Shown piece after piece: positions 1-6,581 of a DNA stretch of 6,798 nucleotides. The stretch covers positions 1 to 6,798 of the forward strand of contig JBAWAP010000079.1 in assembly GCA_049589355.1 (NCBI GenBank), read 5' to 3'. Source of the stretch: JBAWAP01 sp049589355 (GTDB taxonomy: Bacteria; Chloroflexota; Anaerolineae; VGOG01). Made by a program: the position numbers and the translations under genes. The notes beneath the pieces are model-generated. The model did no database searches. It was not told the origin of the DNA and saw only the letters and a list, made by a program, of their open reading frames with translations. Position 1 is the first letter of the stretch; each line of letters starts with the position of its first letter.

Positions 1-1308
1 GCCTTCGGCGAAGCTTACGACTACCCAGTCAGCGTCATCCTCAATACTCCAGAGTAAGTTCCCACCGCCCCGGACGGTGACAGTGATGGTCTGCGGTTCG
101 GTCTCAGGGCAAGGCGGACCATCAGGACACCTTATCGATTCGAAAATTACTGACTCGGGCTCAACCTCAATGAAGGGCTCTTCGACCACCGTGATGGTAT
201 ACCACTTGGTTGGGCCAAACTCATAGAGATTGGTGGTGGTCACTACCGACCAGCCATCGGAGGGGGCTTGGAAGCAGACTGTGGAGGCGAAGTTGCCGCT
301 GCCTGGGTCATAATCATCGCACTCGCCCAACAGGATATTGGTCTCCGTGATGGCCATCGTGACCGTGATGGCGGTGTCCACACTCGGAGCCAGGTTGGAG
401 GTGAAGACACCGTACTGACGGCCTTCTTTGACCGGCCATTTAACAAAATCCTGGTCGCCATCGGGGTAGAAATTGTGCCCCTGCGGTTCTCTATCGTCAA
501 TGAACTTGGGCCTGATCTCGTCGGGCTCGTACTTGTCAACGCCCACGGAGAGCAGGGTCAGGTCCAGATCGTAGGTTTTGTCCGGGCCGTAGTAGCCGTT
601 TATGCCCTTGCTGATAGTCGCTACGGCACTGCCATCCGCGTCCGGCACGAAGCGCACCTCTGATGCCAGGAATTCCGGGTCAAGAATCCACCCTGGCTCA
701 GGCCATCCCGTGCCGATGTCATCGTTCTCGCACCAATAGTAGTCGGTCTCCTCGCACACCTCGCCGTTAACCTCGACGACGATCACGGTGTCGGTGCCTG
801 TGATCAAATTGGAGGTGCCAAGGGCGTACAGGAGTCCCTCTTTGACCCCAAACTCTACCTTGTCCACGTCGCCCTCGGGGTAAAGGTTGTGCGTCTGCGT
901 CTCACCGATGGCAATAGGGCTGGCCGTCTCGTCGGTGTCATCCGGCTCGTAGATGTCCACAAGCTGCTCAACGGTGATCTTGTACCAGTTATCAGCCCCC
1001 CCTCGACCGGCGAAGTCGGTGATGGTCACCACCGCTGTAGCATCAATGGTGGTCGAGAAAGTGACCTTGGAGGCGCGGTTGGTCTCACTCATATCATCGT
1101 TAAAGTAAACATTCCCACCCACGGTCACAGTCATGACCGTATCCACATCCAAGGCCAAGTCGGAGGTGTAGACGTCGTACCAGTATCCTGCTTTGGCTGG
1201 GAACCACACCAAATCCTTGTCGCCCTCGGGGTGGAGATTATGCTGCTGTGTCTCGCCAATGGCGATGGGTTGGGCATCTTCGACCGTGTCGTCAGGCTCG
1301 TAGTCATC
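1..1308 (-). repeat. PPC-PPC-PPC-BACON array, copy in the protease
   Basis: Residues 720-1155 of the protease. The three PPC-like modules open with DDYEPDD (720), DIYEPDD (837) and DKYEPDE (977), each followed by an H-x-x-x-P-x-GD-x-D pattern and a TS(D/N)L core. The BACON start (1098 on) contains LLWSI and ADWV. The modules match, position by position, those of the neighbouring gene (4254-5801). The BACON domain is cut by the window edge. Confidence 0.8.
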
Positions 1309-3465
1309 TAGACCAGGGATTGGCGTGGATGTGGGCGTCGGCGTCGGGGTGAGGGTAGCTGTGTTGGTAGGAGTCGAGGTGGGTGTGGGAGTTTTCGTTG
1401 GTGTAGAGGTGCTTGTTGGTGTAGAGGTGCTCGTTGGGGTCGGCGTAGGCGTGGGCCAGGTAAAGTCGAAGTAATTGGCGGTGTATGTCTTACCCACCAC
1501 AGGGACGTTCCAGAAATAGAGTCTGTCGTTGTAACAGTTATATCCCGAACAATTCGTGCCCCCGCAGCCGGAAGTGGCAGATGCAGGGGTACCTTGAGGC
1601 GGAGGAACGGAGACCCTGAGCTGCAAATCCCATTTCCCCGTTCCGTCAGGGCCGGTTGACCACCAGGCCTCGGTCGGATTCCACTCCACCCTACCGTCTG
1701 CCTTGGTTACTTGCACCTGACCGTAGCGTTTCCAGCTATTCTCCTCGAAGTACCGAAGCTCGATTCCCACTCCACTGACCGGAGCATGGGTGTATAGATT
1801 CCTGGCCATTGCTCCTATCCTCCAGGTCCCAGGAACAAGAGTGGGCGTGTTGGTGGGTGTGCTCGTGGGCATTGGGGTAGGCGTGATGGTGGGTGTTGGG
1901 GTGGGATGCCGCATAACAATGGGCAAAAACACCGGGGCAGCAGGCATTGGTGTCTGCGTGGGCGTTGATGTCTGCGTCGGCGTGCCAAAGGGTGTCTGCG
2001 TTGACGTCGGTGTGGATGGAACGAACTCTCCCGAAGTACGCAAGCGGATGGCTACGTCATTACCGTATGCCCCCTCATCGTACCACGCGCTGCCATTGGG
2101 ACCAGTATACGTGCGCCGCGTCTCATGAGGACCCACTAAATCAACTGCAACAGGATACGGGTAATCAGCATTGGTGAACTTCACCACCGCGATGACGTCG
2201 TCACCACTGGCCACCGCCAGAGGCGGGTCCACCACCACTCCATGATAGCCAGCCTCATCAAAGCTGTGGTCCGGGCTACTCCACAGTAAGTTATTGAGCG
2301 TCGCGCCATCGAAATCATCGTAGATGTACACGTCAATATCAGTGGTGCGGTCCGTGGTCCAGAACTCCACGCGCGTGGCGTAAGTGTTGCTGGCAGGGAA
2401 GAACTTGCACAAGCCCCAGCCAGTCGTGCTGCCGTCGTAGCCCACCTCGGTAATCCAGCCACCCTCGTCGTAGTACATGATGTCGCCGTCAGGGTCGTAG
2501 TCCTGCCAGTCACCCATAAAGGATGTGTACTTGCCGATGCTGGCCGAGCCATAGGCAATGGTAAAGTAGCCTTTTTCCGTACCGTAGCCGCAGGTACCTC
2601 CCCAGTCGGTGCCCCAACTGTTCTTCACGATCCAGCCGCCTGTCCCTCCGTCGTGGACGAGGCTGTCATCCCAGCCAACGATCAGCACGGCGTGGTTTGG
2701 CGTTTCTGTTCCCGCGTGGTAGAGCGTATAGGAGCCATCGTAGTTCCCAAACTCTGTGTACCAGGCATCGCCGTCGCCGGCGTACATTGACACGTAAACC
2801 GGGCTGGCAGTTGCATAAATGTAGGCCTTCAGTACCTCCGTGTTGGGCACCTCGTCGCCGGAGATGATCCTCCAGTCCAGCAGTGTCTTTATGTACGGGC
2901 AGGCATCATTGCAGTCAACGTCGCTGCCCACGTACGGGTCGCACGACTCCAGCACCGTACCTTTTTTGGAGAACAAGTTGGCCAACAGCCAGTAGTCTCC
3001 TCCACCGCAACTGGTGTCGTACCAATTACACTCCTTGGCGTTGTTCTCCGAGAAATCGTAGCTGCCGGCCCCGTCAATCAGCATCCTGGACTCGATGTTG
3101 CCGATGGCAGCAAAAGCATAACACGAGCCGCAAGCGCCTTGGTTCTTAACGGAAGTGACCACGCCTTGATCGCGCCAATCCCACCTGCTGGGCAGGGCCG
3201 CAGCGCTAACCCCCTCGGGCATTCTGTCTCCTTTCAGATGAGACAGGTCTATCGGTGGCGGTATGAAACCCGTGCGGGGCGGCGGCGTCTTCAGCGGCGG
3301 CGGCATAGTCGGCGCTAGGTGCCGGGCAGGCTCTGGCGATGGGGACAGTGGCCCGACGGCGAAGGCCCTTCCACTGACGTTCAGCGCCAGCAGCAGGAGC
3401 GCGCCGACCAAAATCGCCGCCCCCAGAGCAAAAATCAGCTCGGATCTCGCCTTACTGCTTTTCAT
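1..3465 (-). CDS. Secreted papain-family (C1A) cysteine protease with lectin-like, PPC-like and BACON domains (3' end outside window)
   Basis: The frame is open for 1155 codons from ATG 3465 to the window edge; the C-terminus is missing. The start has a GAGGGG ribosome binding site. Residues 1-36 form a signal peptide (basic start, hydrophobic 10-30, possible cleavage after AFA36). A Pro-rich prosegment follows, with IDLSHL at 72-77. The peptidase spans about 90-305: Gln109 (oxyanion hole), Cys115 in GSCYAF (papain usually has GSCWAF), His258 in NHAVLIVGW and Asn282 in VKNSWG, so the active set is complete. Residues 305-480 resemble the lectin-like domain that follows C1A peptidases in some archaea and bacteria. 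Then come a Thr/Pro linker with VFLPIVMR (512-519), a beta-rich domain of unknown family with a Cys cluster (548-669), and a Thr/Pro linker (671-717). Three PPC-like domains start at 720, 837 and 977, and a BACON domain starts at 1098. Predicted role: extracellular proteolysis, probably cell-surface or matrix associated. The substrate is unknown. The protease call is firm; the lectin-like call is by recalled similarity. Confidence 0.93.
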   Translation of the reverse strand, partial: MKSSKARSELIFALGAAILVGALLLLALNVSGRAFAVGPLSPSPEPARHLAPTMPPPLKTPPPRTGFIPPPIDLSHLKGDRMPEGVSAAALPSRWDWRDQGVVTSVKNQGACGSCYAFAAIGNIESRMLIDGAGSYDFSENNAKECNWYDTSCGGGDYWLLANLFSKKGTVLESCDPYVGSDVDCNDACPYIKTLLDWRIISGDEVPNTEVLKAYIYATASPVYVSMYAGDGDAWYTEFGNYDGSYTLYHAGTETPNHAVLIVGWDDSLVHDGGTGGWIVKNSWGTDWGGTCGYGTEKGYFTIAYGSASIGKYTSFMGDWQDYDPDGDIMYYDEGGWITEVGYDGSTTGWGLCKFFPASNTYATRVEFWTTDRTTDIDVYIYDDFDGATLNNLLWSSPDHSFDEAGYHGVVVDPPLAVASGDDVIAVVKFTNADYPYPVAVDLVGPHETRRTYTGPNGSAWYDEGAYGNDVAIRLRTSGEFVPSTPTSTQTPFGTPTQTSTPTQTPMPAAPVFLPIVMRHPTPTPTITPTPMPTSTPTNTPTLVPGTWRIGAMARNLYTHAPVSGVGIELRYFEENSWKRYGQVQVTKADGRVEWNPTEAWWSTGPDGTGKWDLQLRVSVPPPQGTPASATSGCGGTNCSGYNCYNDRLYFWNVPVVGKTYTANYFDFTWPTPTPTPTSTSTPTSTSTPTKTPTPTSTPTNTATLTPTPTPTSTPIPGLDDYEPDDTVEDAQPIAIGETQQHNLHPEGDKDLVWFPAKAGYWYDVYTSDLALDVDTVMTVTVGGNVYFNDDMSETNRASKVTFSTTIDATAVVTITDFAGRGGADNWYKITVEQLVDIYEPDDTDETASPIAIGETQTHNLYPEGDVDKVEFGVKEGLLYALGTSNLITGTDTVIVVEVNGEVCEETDYYWCENDDIGTGWPEPGWILDPEFLASEVRFVPDADGSAVATISKGINGYYGPDKTYDLDLTLLSVGVDKYEPDEIRPKFIDDREPQGHNFYPDGDQDFVKWPVKEGRQYGVFTSNLAPSVDTAITVTMAITETNILLGECDDYDPGSGNFASTVCFQAPSDGWSVVTTTNLYEFGPTKWYTITVVEEPFIEVEPESVIFESIRCPDGPPCPETEPQTITVTVRGGGNLLWSIEDDADWVVVSFAEG
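1315..1455 (-). repeat. Thr/Pro low-complexity linker with an 18-bp repeat
   Basis: Residues 671-717 of the protease are almost only Thr, Pro and Ser. Two 18-bp units (1397-1414 and 1415-1432) differ by one base, with degenerate copies around them. The linker joins the Cys-containing beta-rich domain to the first PPC-like module. Confidence 0.75.
1831..2022 (-). repeat. Thr/Pro linker pair flanking a VFLPIVMR motif
   Basis: Residues 482-506 and 521-545 of the protease are Thr/Pro/Ser/Gln-rich. Between them PAAPVFLPIVMRH holds VFLPIVMR (512-519, bases 1909-1932). Motifs of this YLPLV-R kind are, from memory, common near the C-terminus of secreted Chloroflexota proteins, often after a Thr/Pro linker. 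Their function is not settled. Confidence 0.65.
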
Positions 3466-3470
3466 TATTG

Positions 3471-3476
3471 CCCCTC
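3471..3476 (-). promoter_or_regulatory. Ribosome binding site of the papain-family gene
   Basis: GAGGGG on the minus strand lies 5 nt before ATG 3465. The next Met codons downstream fall after the signal peptide, so this is the start that yields a secreted protein. Confidence 0.65.
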
Positions 3477-3484
3477 AGTTCCTT

Positions 3485-3501
3485 GGACTTCGGACAAGTC
3501 C
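3485..3501 (-). promoter_or_regulatory. Small hairpin just upstream of the protease ribosome binding site
   Basis: GGACTT (3485-3490) and AAGTCC (3496-3501) form a perfect 6-bp stem with a 5-nt loop. In the transcript of the protease gene its 3' edge is 8 nt before the ribosome binding site. There is no following T-run, so it is not an ordinary terminator. It may be a 5' leader structure or simply incidental. Confidence 0.35.
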
Positions 3502-3513
3502 GGGAGAGCGACC

Positions 3514-3612
3514 AGAAACCAGGTTTTTGGCATCTTTTGCCTCCCAAGCGTGTTGAATTGCGGGTGTTTTGAGTACCCCAGGCAGTACTGCTAGTTGAAA
3601 AACCTGGTTTCT
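3514..3612. repeat. REPIN-like 99-bp element with perfect 15-bp inverted ends
   Basis: AGAAACCAGGTTTTT (3514-3528) is the exact reverse complement of AAAAACCTGGTTTCT (3598-3612). Each arm is itself a near-palindrome (AGAAACC-A-GGTTTTT, one mismatched pair), so two small palindromes face each other across 69 bp. That is the layout and size of REPIN doublets and of some MITEs. The interior contains the perfect 10-bp palindrome GCAGTACTGC (3582-3591). No target-site duplication is evident at the outer ends. It fills most of the gap between the two large genes. Read on the minus strand it could also fold as a long-range stem after the PilN-like stop codon. No convincing promoter for the protease gene was found in this gap. 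Confidence 0.6.
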
Positions 3613-3638
3613 CTCACTATCCAAACGCCCTCCAGAGG

Positions 3639-6479
3639 TCATGGCGACTTCGTCTTCAACTCCAGCACGATCACGAATTCCACCGCCTCCGGGCTGAAAA
3701 GGCCTGAGACCATCCTGTCTCCTCTGGTCGGGAGATTGCCCATCCACTCGCCTATCGTCTGCAGGCGGTAGGGAGGGCCAGCCAGGTCCAAACCGAGCCC
3801 CAACGAGGCCATGCCGGGAGGCCTCAGGGAGGACGACGTCGTCGGCGCAATGAAGGCTTCAAACTCATAGCCTCGTAGGAGCCCGTCAACTCCCGAAGTC
3901 TGGATATCTGCCAGCTTGATATATCTACCGGATTTGCCAGTGATATTGATAGTGTGCCAGCCTGGGGCGCCTGCAACTGGCATATCATAACCAACTGGCG
4001 AATCCCAGGTAATCGCGTCTTTGCTGACGTAGACTTCCACGCCGTGCCAGTCGGAGGCAACAGTACCATCCACATATACTCGGATCTTTGTGAGGTACCA
4101 TATCTGTCCCAAATCCAGGACAATCCAGTGCGACTCGTCAACGCTGTGCTCCCAATAGGTTGTAGTATTCCCATCAATGAAGTTAGTAGCTGGATGCCCT
4201 GCTTCTTCACCGCACCAGCCGTGGACAGCGTCAGGGCTAATCCAAACGCCCGGACTAGTAACCTGCAAGATCACCGTGACCGTTCGCTGACAGGGCTCGA
4301 CGCAGCACGGATCAAGTCCGGTGATGTAGATGTGCCCCACATAGGTGCCCGCCGTCAGACCAGTGATGTCCACAAGCGCTTCCCGAGTGGAGGGAGCAGT
4401 CCCCGAGTATGGGTCTTCACCGGGAAGACCACCACGAAGAATCAGCCAAGAGGCATCCTTGGTAGCCTTCCAGTCCAGGAGGCCCCCGCTGATGTTGGTG
4501 ATATCAAACTCCTGCGCCCGAGGGAGTGGCTCCCCCAGCACAGCCGTGAATTCAAGCCTCGTGGGACTGACGTCCAGTATCGGCGATTCGTTAACGTTGA
4601 TCTCGTATGTCTTATCAACGGCGTACTGTGGCTGCAGATTGGTGATTATGGCCACCGCCGTGCCATCTCTGGGGCTTTGGAAGCAGACCGCCGAAGCGAA
4701 GTTTCCTGTGCCTGGGGCATAGTCATCGTTCTCGCCCATTTCCTGGTCTTCCAGCACGACCTTGAGGCCAGTATCCACCCCCAGGGCCAGATTGGAGGTG
4801 AAGACGGCGTAATATCGTCCCTCTTTGACCTTGAACTTGACTAAGTCTCGGTCGCCTTCAGGGTAGAAACTGTGCTCCTGCATCCCCTCAACGGCGATGG
4901 GCTTGGCAAAGGGATCGTCGGGCTCGTAGTCATCCACCAGGCTCGAAAGCAGGCTGAGGGTCAGGTCGTAGGTCTTATCAACGCCATATTGCCCCTCTGC
5001 GACTGCGCTGATAGCCGCCACTGCCACGCCATCTACCGTTGGTACGAAGCGCACCTGGGATTCGTAGTAGCCGGACGCAAGGTCGTCGTTTACGCAGGTT
5101 GGGCAGACATCTCCATCGAACTCCATCACGATCTTCGTGTCCACACCCGTGGCTAGATTGGAGGTGGTGAGGGCATACAACCGGCCACTTTTAACCCCAA
5201 AAGTTACTTTGTCAACGTCACCTTTAGGATAGAAGCTGTGCGTCTGTGTCTCTTCTACACCGATGGGTTTGGGGTCAGTATAGTCGGGTTCATAGACGTC
5301 GCGCAGGTCCGGAGTGGGCGTAGGGGGAATGGGCGTGGCCGTTGGCGGTGGCGTAGCGGTCGGGATTGGCGTAGCGGTTGGGAGCGGCGTAGCGGTCGGG
5401 ATTGATGTGGCGGTCGGGATTGGCGTAGCGGTCGGGATTGGCGTGGGCGTGGGAATAGTCTCTTCAACAGTGACCTGGTACCACATCCCCGGGCCATATT
5501 GCCCCCGGTTACTTATCTTGACGGAAGCCTCCACGTCATAGCCGGTCCTGACTTGAAACTGCACGCAGGAATACAGGACGCCTGGTTCGCAATCGTCGTT
5601 GGTATAATGGGTTCCGCCTGCGTTCACGTCCAGGTGAGTGTCCACGCCTGGCGCCAGGTCTGAGGTGGAGACCCGATAAAAGCGCCCTGCCTTGGCCAGA
5701 AACTTGACCCTGTCCACGTCGTAGACGGGATAGAAGTTGTGTAGCTGCGGCTGAGCCAGGAGGATAGTCTGGGGCTGGAAGTCATCTATTTCGTACTCAT
5801 CGGGACCGGGGGTGGGAGTGGGTGTCACCACGGGTGTAATAATCGCTGTAGGCGTTATCGTCACTCCGGGTGTTATCGTCACCCCGGGTGTTATCGTTCC
5901 TATGGGTGTCAGGATTGCCTCTGGTGTGCTCGTCGCGGCGACAAAGGGAGTGGCAAGGCTGCTCATGGACTGTACCTCTACACTGGAGAAGAGATCGGAC
6001 TTTTTGAGAGCATCGGCGTAGGCAGTCACAACGGAGCTGTCCATGGCTTGCCCTTCGAGGGTGATTCGGCTATCGGCCTGAGTGAGAGAAGTGAGAGTGA
6101 GCTCGGCCGGGTTGTAGTTGCCGATGGCGGCCAGCACAGCGAGCCAATCGGTGCGGCCAGCCACGATGCTGGGATATGCTGCCTCAAGCTCGCTAACAGG
6201 CTCCTGGATCTGGGCCAAGGTGTTCATAAGCTCTTGGACCTCGGGCTCTGGAGTGCTGATGCTTGCCAGAGCATCTTGGGCGAATTGGAGTTCGCCTTGT
6301 AAACGAGCGATATCGCCGCGAAAATGGCTGGAGACGACGTTGAGAGGCAAGATAAGTATAGCCAAACCAGCCGCCACCAACAATAAGATGATCGCCCTCC
6401 GGGGCATTCTAGGCGGCCGGTATTGCTCCGGCAAGATGTTGACGTCAATGAAATCGGGTAGAGCTGTTTCAGGTGGCAT
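3639..6479 (-). CDS. PilN-like pilus membrane protein carrying extracellular PPC x3, BACON and discoidin domains
   Basis: 946 residues, ATG 6479, stop TGA 3639-3641; the start is fixed by GAAGGGGGG 8 nt upstream. Residues 10-24 hold the PilN-type cytoplasmic tail (VNILPEQYRPPR), which in type IV pilus systems binds PilM. A membrane helix (about 29-49), a coiled coil (54-100) and a ferredoxin-like domain (102-174, with LTLTSL, ITLEGQA, ALKKSDLFSSVEV) follow in PilN order. Ordinary PilN proteins are about 180-220 residues. Here a Thr/Pro linker (176-226) leads to a PPC-like domain (227-341), a second Thr/Pro linker (342-391), PPC-like domains from 394 and 515, a BACON domain (634-742) and an F5/8 type C (discoidin) domain (746-877; FIDGNTTTYW, IVLDLG, GRYIKL, GYEFEAF). 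The tail ends with AVEFVIVLELKTK (932-944), resembling the last beta strand of PilN. The array should sit outside the membrane. No PilM or PilO gene is visible nearby. Inferred role: surface adhesion or anchoring of a pilus or secretion platform. Confidence 0.9.
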   Translation of the reverse strand: MPPETALPDFIDVNILPEQYRPPRMPRRAIILLLVAAGLAILILPLNVVSSHFRGDIARLQGELQFAQDALASISTPEPEVQELMNTLAQIQEPVSELEAAYPSIVAGRTDWLAVLAAIGNYNPAELTLTSLTQADSRITLEGQAMDSSVVTAYADALKKSDLFSSVEVQSMSSLATPFVAATSTPEAILTPIGTITPGVTITPGVTITPTAIITPVVTPTPTPGPDEYEIDDFQPQTILLAQPQLHNFYPVYDVDRVKFLAKAGRFYRVSTSDLAPGVDTHLDVNAGGTHYTNDDCEPGVLYSCVQFQVRTGYDVEASVKISNRGQYGPGMWYQVTVEETIPTPTPIPTATPIPTATSIPTATPLPTATPIPTATPPPTATPIPPTPTPDLRDVYEPDYTDPKPIGVEETQTHSFYPKGDVDKVTFGVKSGRLYALTTSNLATGVDTKIVMEFDGDVCPTCVNDDLASGYYESQVRFVPTVDGVAVAAISAVAEGQYGVDKTYDLTLSLLSSLVDDYEPDDPFAKPIAVEGMQEHSFYPEGDRDLVKFKVKEGRYYAVFTSNLALGVDTGLKVVLEDQEMGENDDYAPGTGNFASAVCFQSPRDGTAVAIITNLQPQYAVDKTYEINVNESPILDVSPTRLEFTAVLGEPLPRAQEFDITNISGGLLDWKATKDASWLILRGGLPGEDPYSGTAPSTREALVDITGLTAGTYVGHIYITGLDPCCVEPCQRTVTVILQVTSPGVWISPDAVHGWCGEEAGHPATNFIDGNTTTYWEHSVDESHWIVLDLGQIWYLTKIRVYVDGTVASDWHGVEVYVSKDAITWDSPVGYDMPVAGAPGWHTINITGKSGRYIKLADIQTSGVDGLLRGYEFEAFIAPTTSSSLRPPGMASLGLGLDLAGPPYRLQTIGEWMGNLPTRGDRMVSGLFSPEAVEFVIVLELKTKSP
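4254..5801 (-). repeat. PPC-PPC-PPC-BACON array, copy in the PilN-like protein
   Basis: Residues 227-742. The modules open with DEYEIDD (227), DVYEPDY (394) and DDYEPDD (516). A Thr/Pro linker separates modules 1 and 2 here, whereas in the protease copy those two modules abut. The complete BACON domain (634-742) carries LLDWKA and ASWL. PPC domains (PF04151) are extracellular beta-sandwiches, and BACON domains are thought to bind carbohydrate or mucin-like ligands. Confidence 0.8.
5332..5457 (-). repeat. 18-bp tandem repeat coding a Thr/Pro linker
   Basis: Seven consecutive 18-bp units. Units at 5350, 5386 and 5422 are identical (plus-strand GGCGTAGCGGTCGGGATT), the unit at 5404 has two changes, and the outer units are more degenerate. 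They encode repeats of ATPIPT between the first and second PPC-like modules of the PilN-like protein. Changes in copy number would keep the frame and change linker length. Confidence 0.85.
5836..5907 (-). repeat. 18-bp tandem repeat coding ITPGVT units
   Basis: Units of 18 bp start at 5854, 5872 and 5890, with a degenerate one at 5836. The first two differ by one base. They encode a Thr/Pro/Val linker after the PilN domain. The unit sequence differs from that at 5332-5457, so the two arrays expanded separately. Confidence 0.75.
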
Positions 6480-6487
6480 TTGAGCTA

Positions 6488-6496
6488 CCCCCCTTC
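6488..6496 (-). promoter_or_regulatory. Ribosome binding site of the PilN-like gene
   Basis: GAAGGGGGG on the minus strand lies 8 nt before ATG 6479. It is a strong purine-rich Shine-Dalgarno match and supports this start over any internal Met. Confidence 0.7.
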
Positions 6497-6508
6497 ATAA
6501 GCAGTCGG

Positions 6509-6538
6509 TTTGCAATAATTTTAGCACACTTTTGCAAA
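6509..6538. promoter_or_regulatory. Possible operator: two TTTGCAA boxes 22 bp apart
   Basis: TTTGCAAA at 6531-6538 is a perfect 8-bp palindrome inside the -35/-10 spacer, and TTTGCAA recurs at 6509-6515 over the predicted transcription start. The 22-bp spacing is about two helical turns, so a dimeric regulator could bind both boxes on one face and block the promoter. The boxes are short and could be chance in AT-rich DNA. Confidence 0.3.
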
Positions 6539-6546
6539 TTTGTCAC
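6518..6546 (-). promoter_or_regulatory. Sigma-70-type promoter for the PilN-like gene
   Basis: On the minus strand, GTGACA (6541-6546; five of six match TTGACA) is followed after exactly 17 nt by TAAAAT (6518-6523; five of six match TATAAT). Transcription would start near 6511, leaving a leader of about 31 nt before ATG 6479. The spacer is AT-rich, unlike the surrounding coding DNA. This is a pattern match; no transcription data exist here. Confidence 0.55.
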
Positions 6547-6581
6547 GTGGCTTGCGTTGGAGATAGGGATGTCGTAACCAT

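Noticed and set aside
268..1311. Several plus-strand open frames of 130-140 codons
   Set aside because: They mirror the PPC repeats of the protease gene (DGD and GVDT motifs read backwards) and repeat only because those modules repeat.
1319..1457. CRISPR array
   Set aside because: The repeats are contiguous 18-bp coding units without spacers and keep the reading frame of a Thr/Pro linker.
3514..3612. Rho-independent terminator for the PilN-like gene
   Set aside because: The long stem encloses a 69-nt loop and lacks a compact GC-rich hairpin followed by a T-run, so a mobile palindromic element fits better.
3717..3725. RGD tripeptide at residues 919-921 of the PilN-like protein
   Set aside because: Three residues occur easily by chance, and there is no sign of an exposed integrin-type loop or a host association.
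3954..4844. 296-codon open frame on the plus strand
   Set aside because: It lies wholly opposite the PilN-like gene, shows no recognisable domain, and is explained by the codon bias of the real minus-strand frame.
5314..6021. Plus-strand frames rich in Gly-Val (GVAVGIGVAVG and similar)
   Set aside because: These are the complement of the Thr/Pro linker codons and have no independent support.
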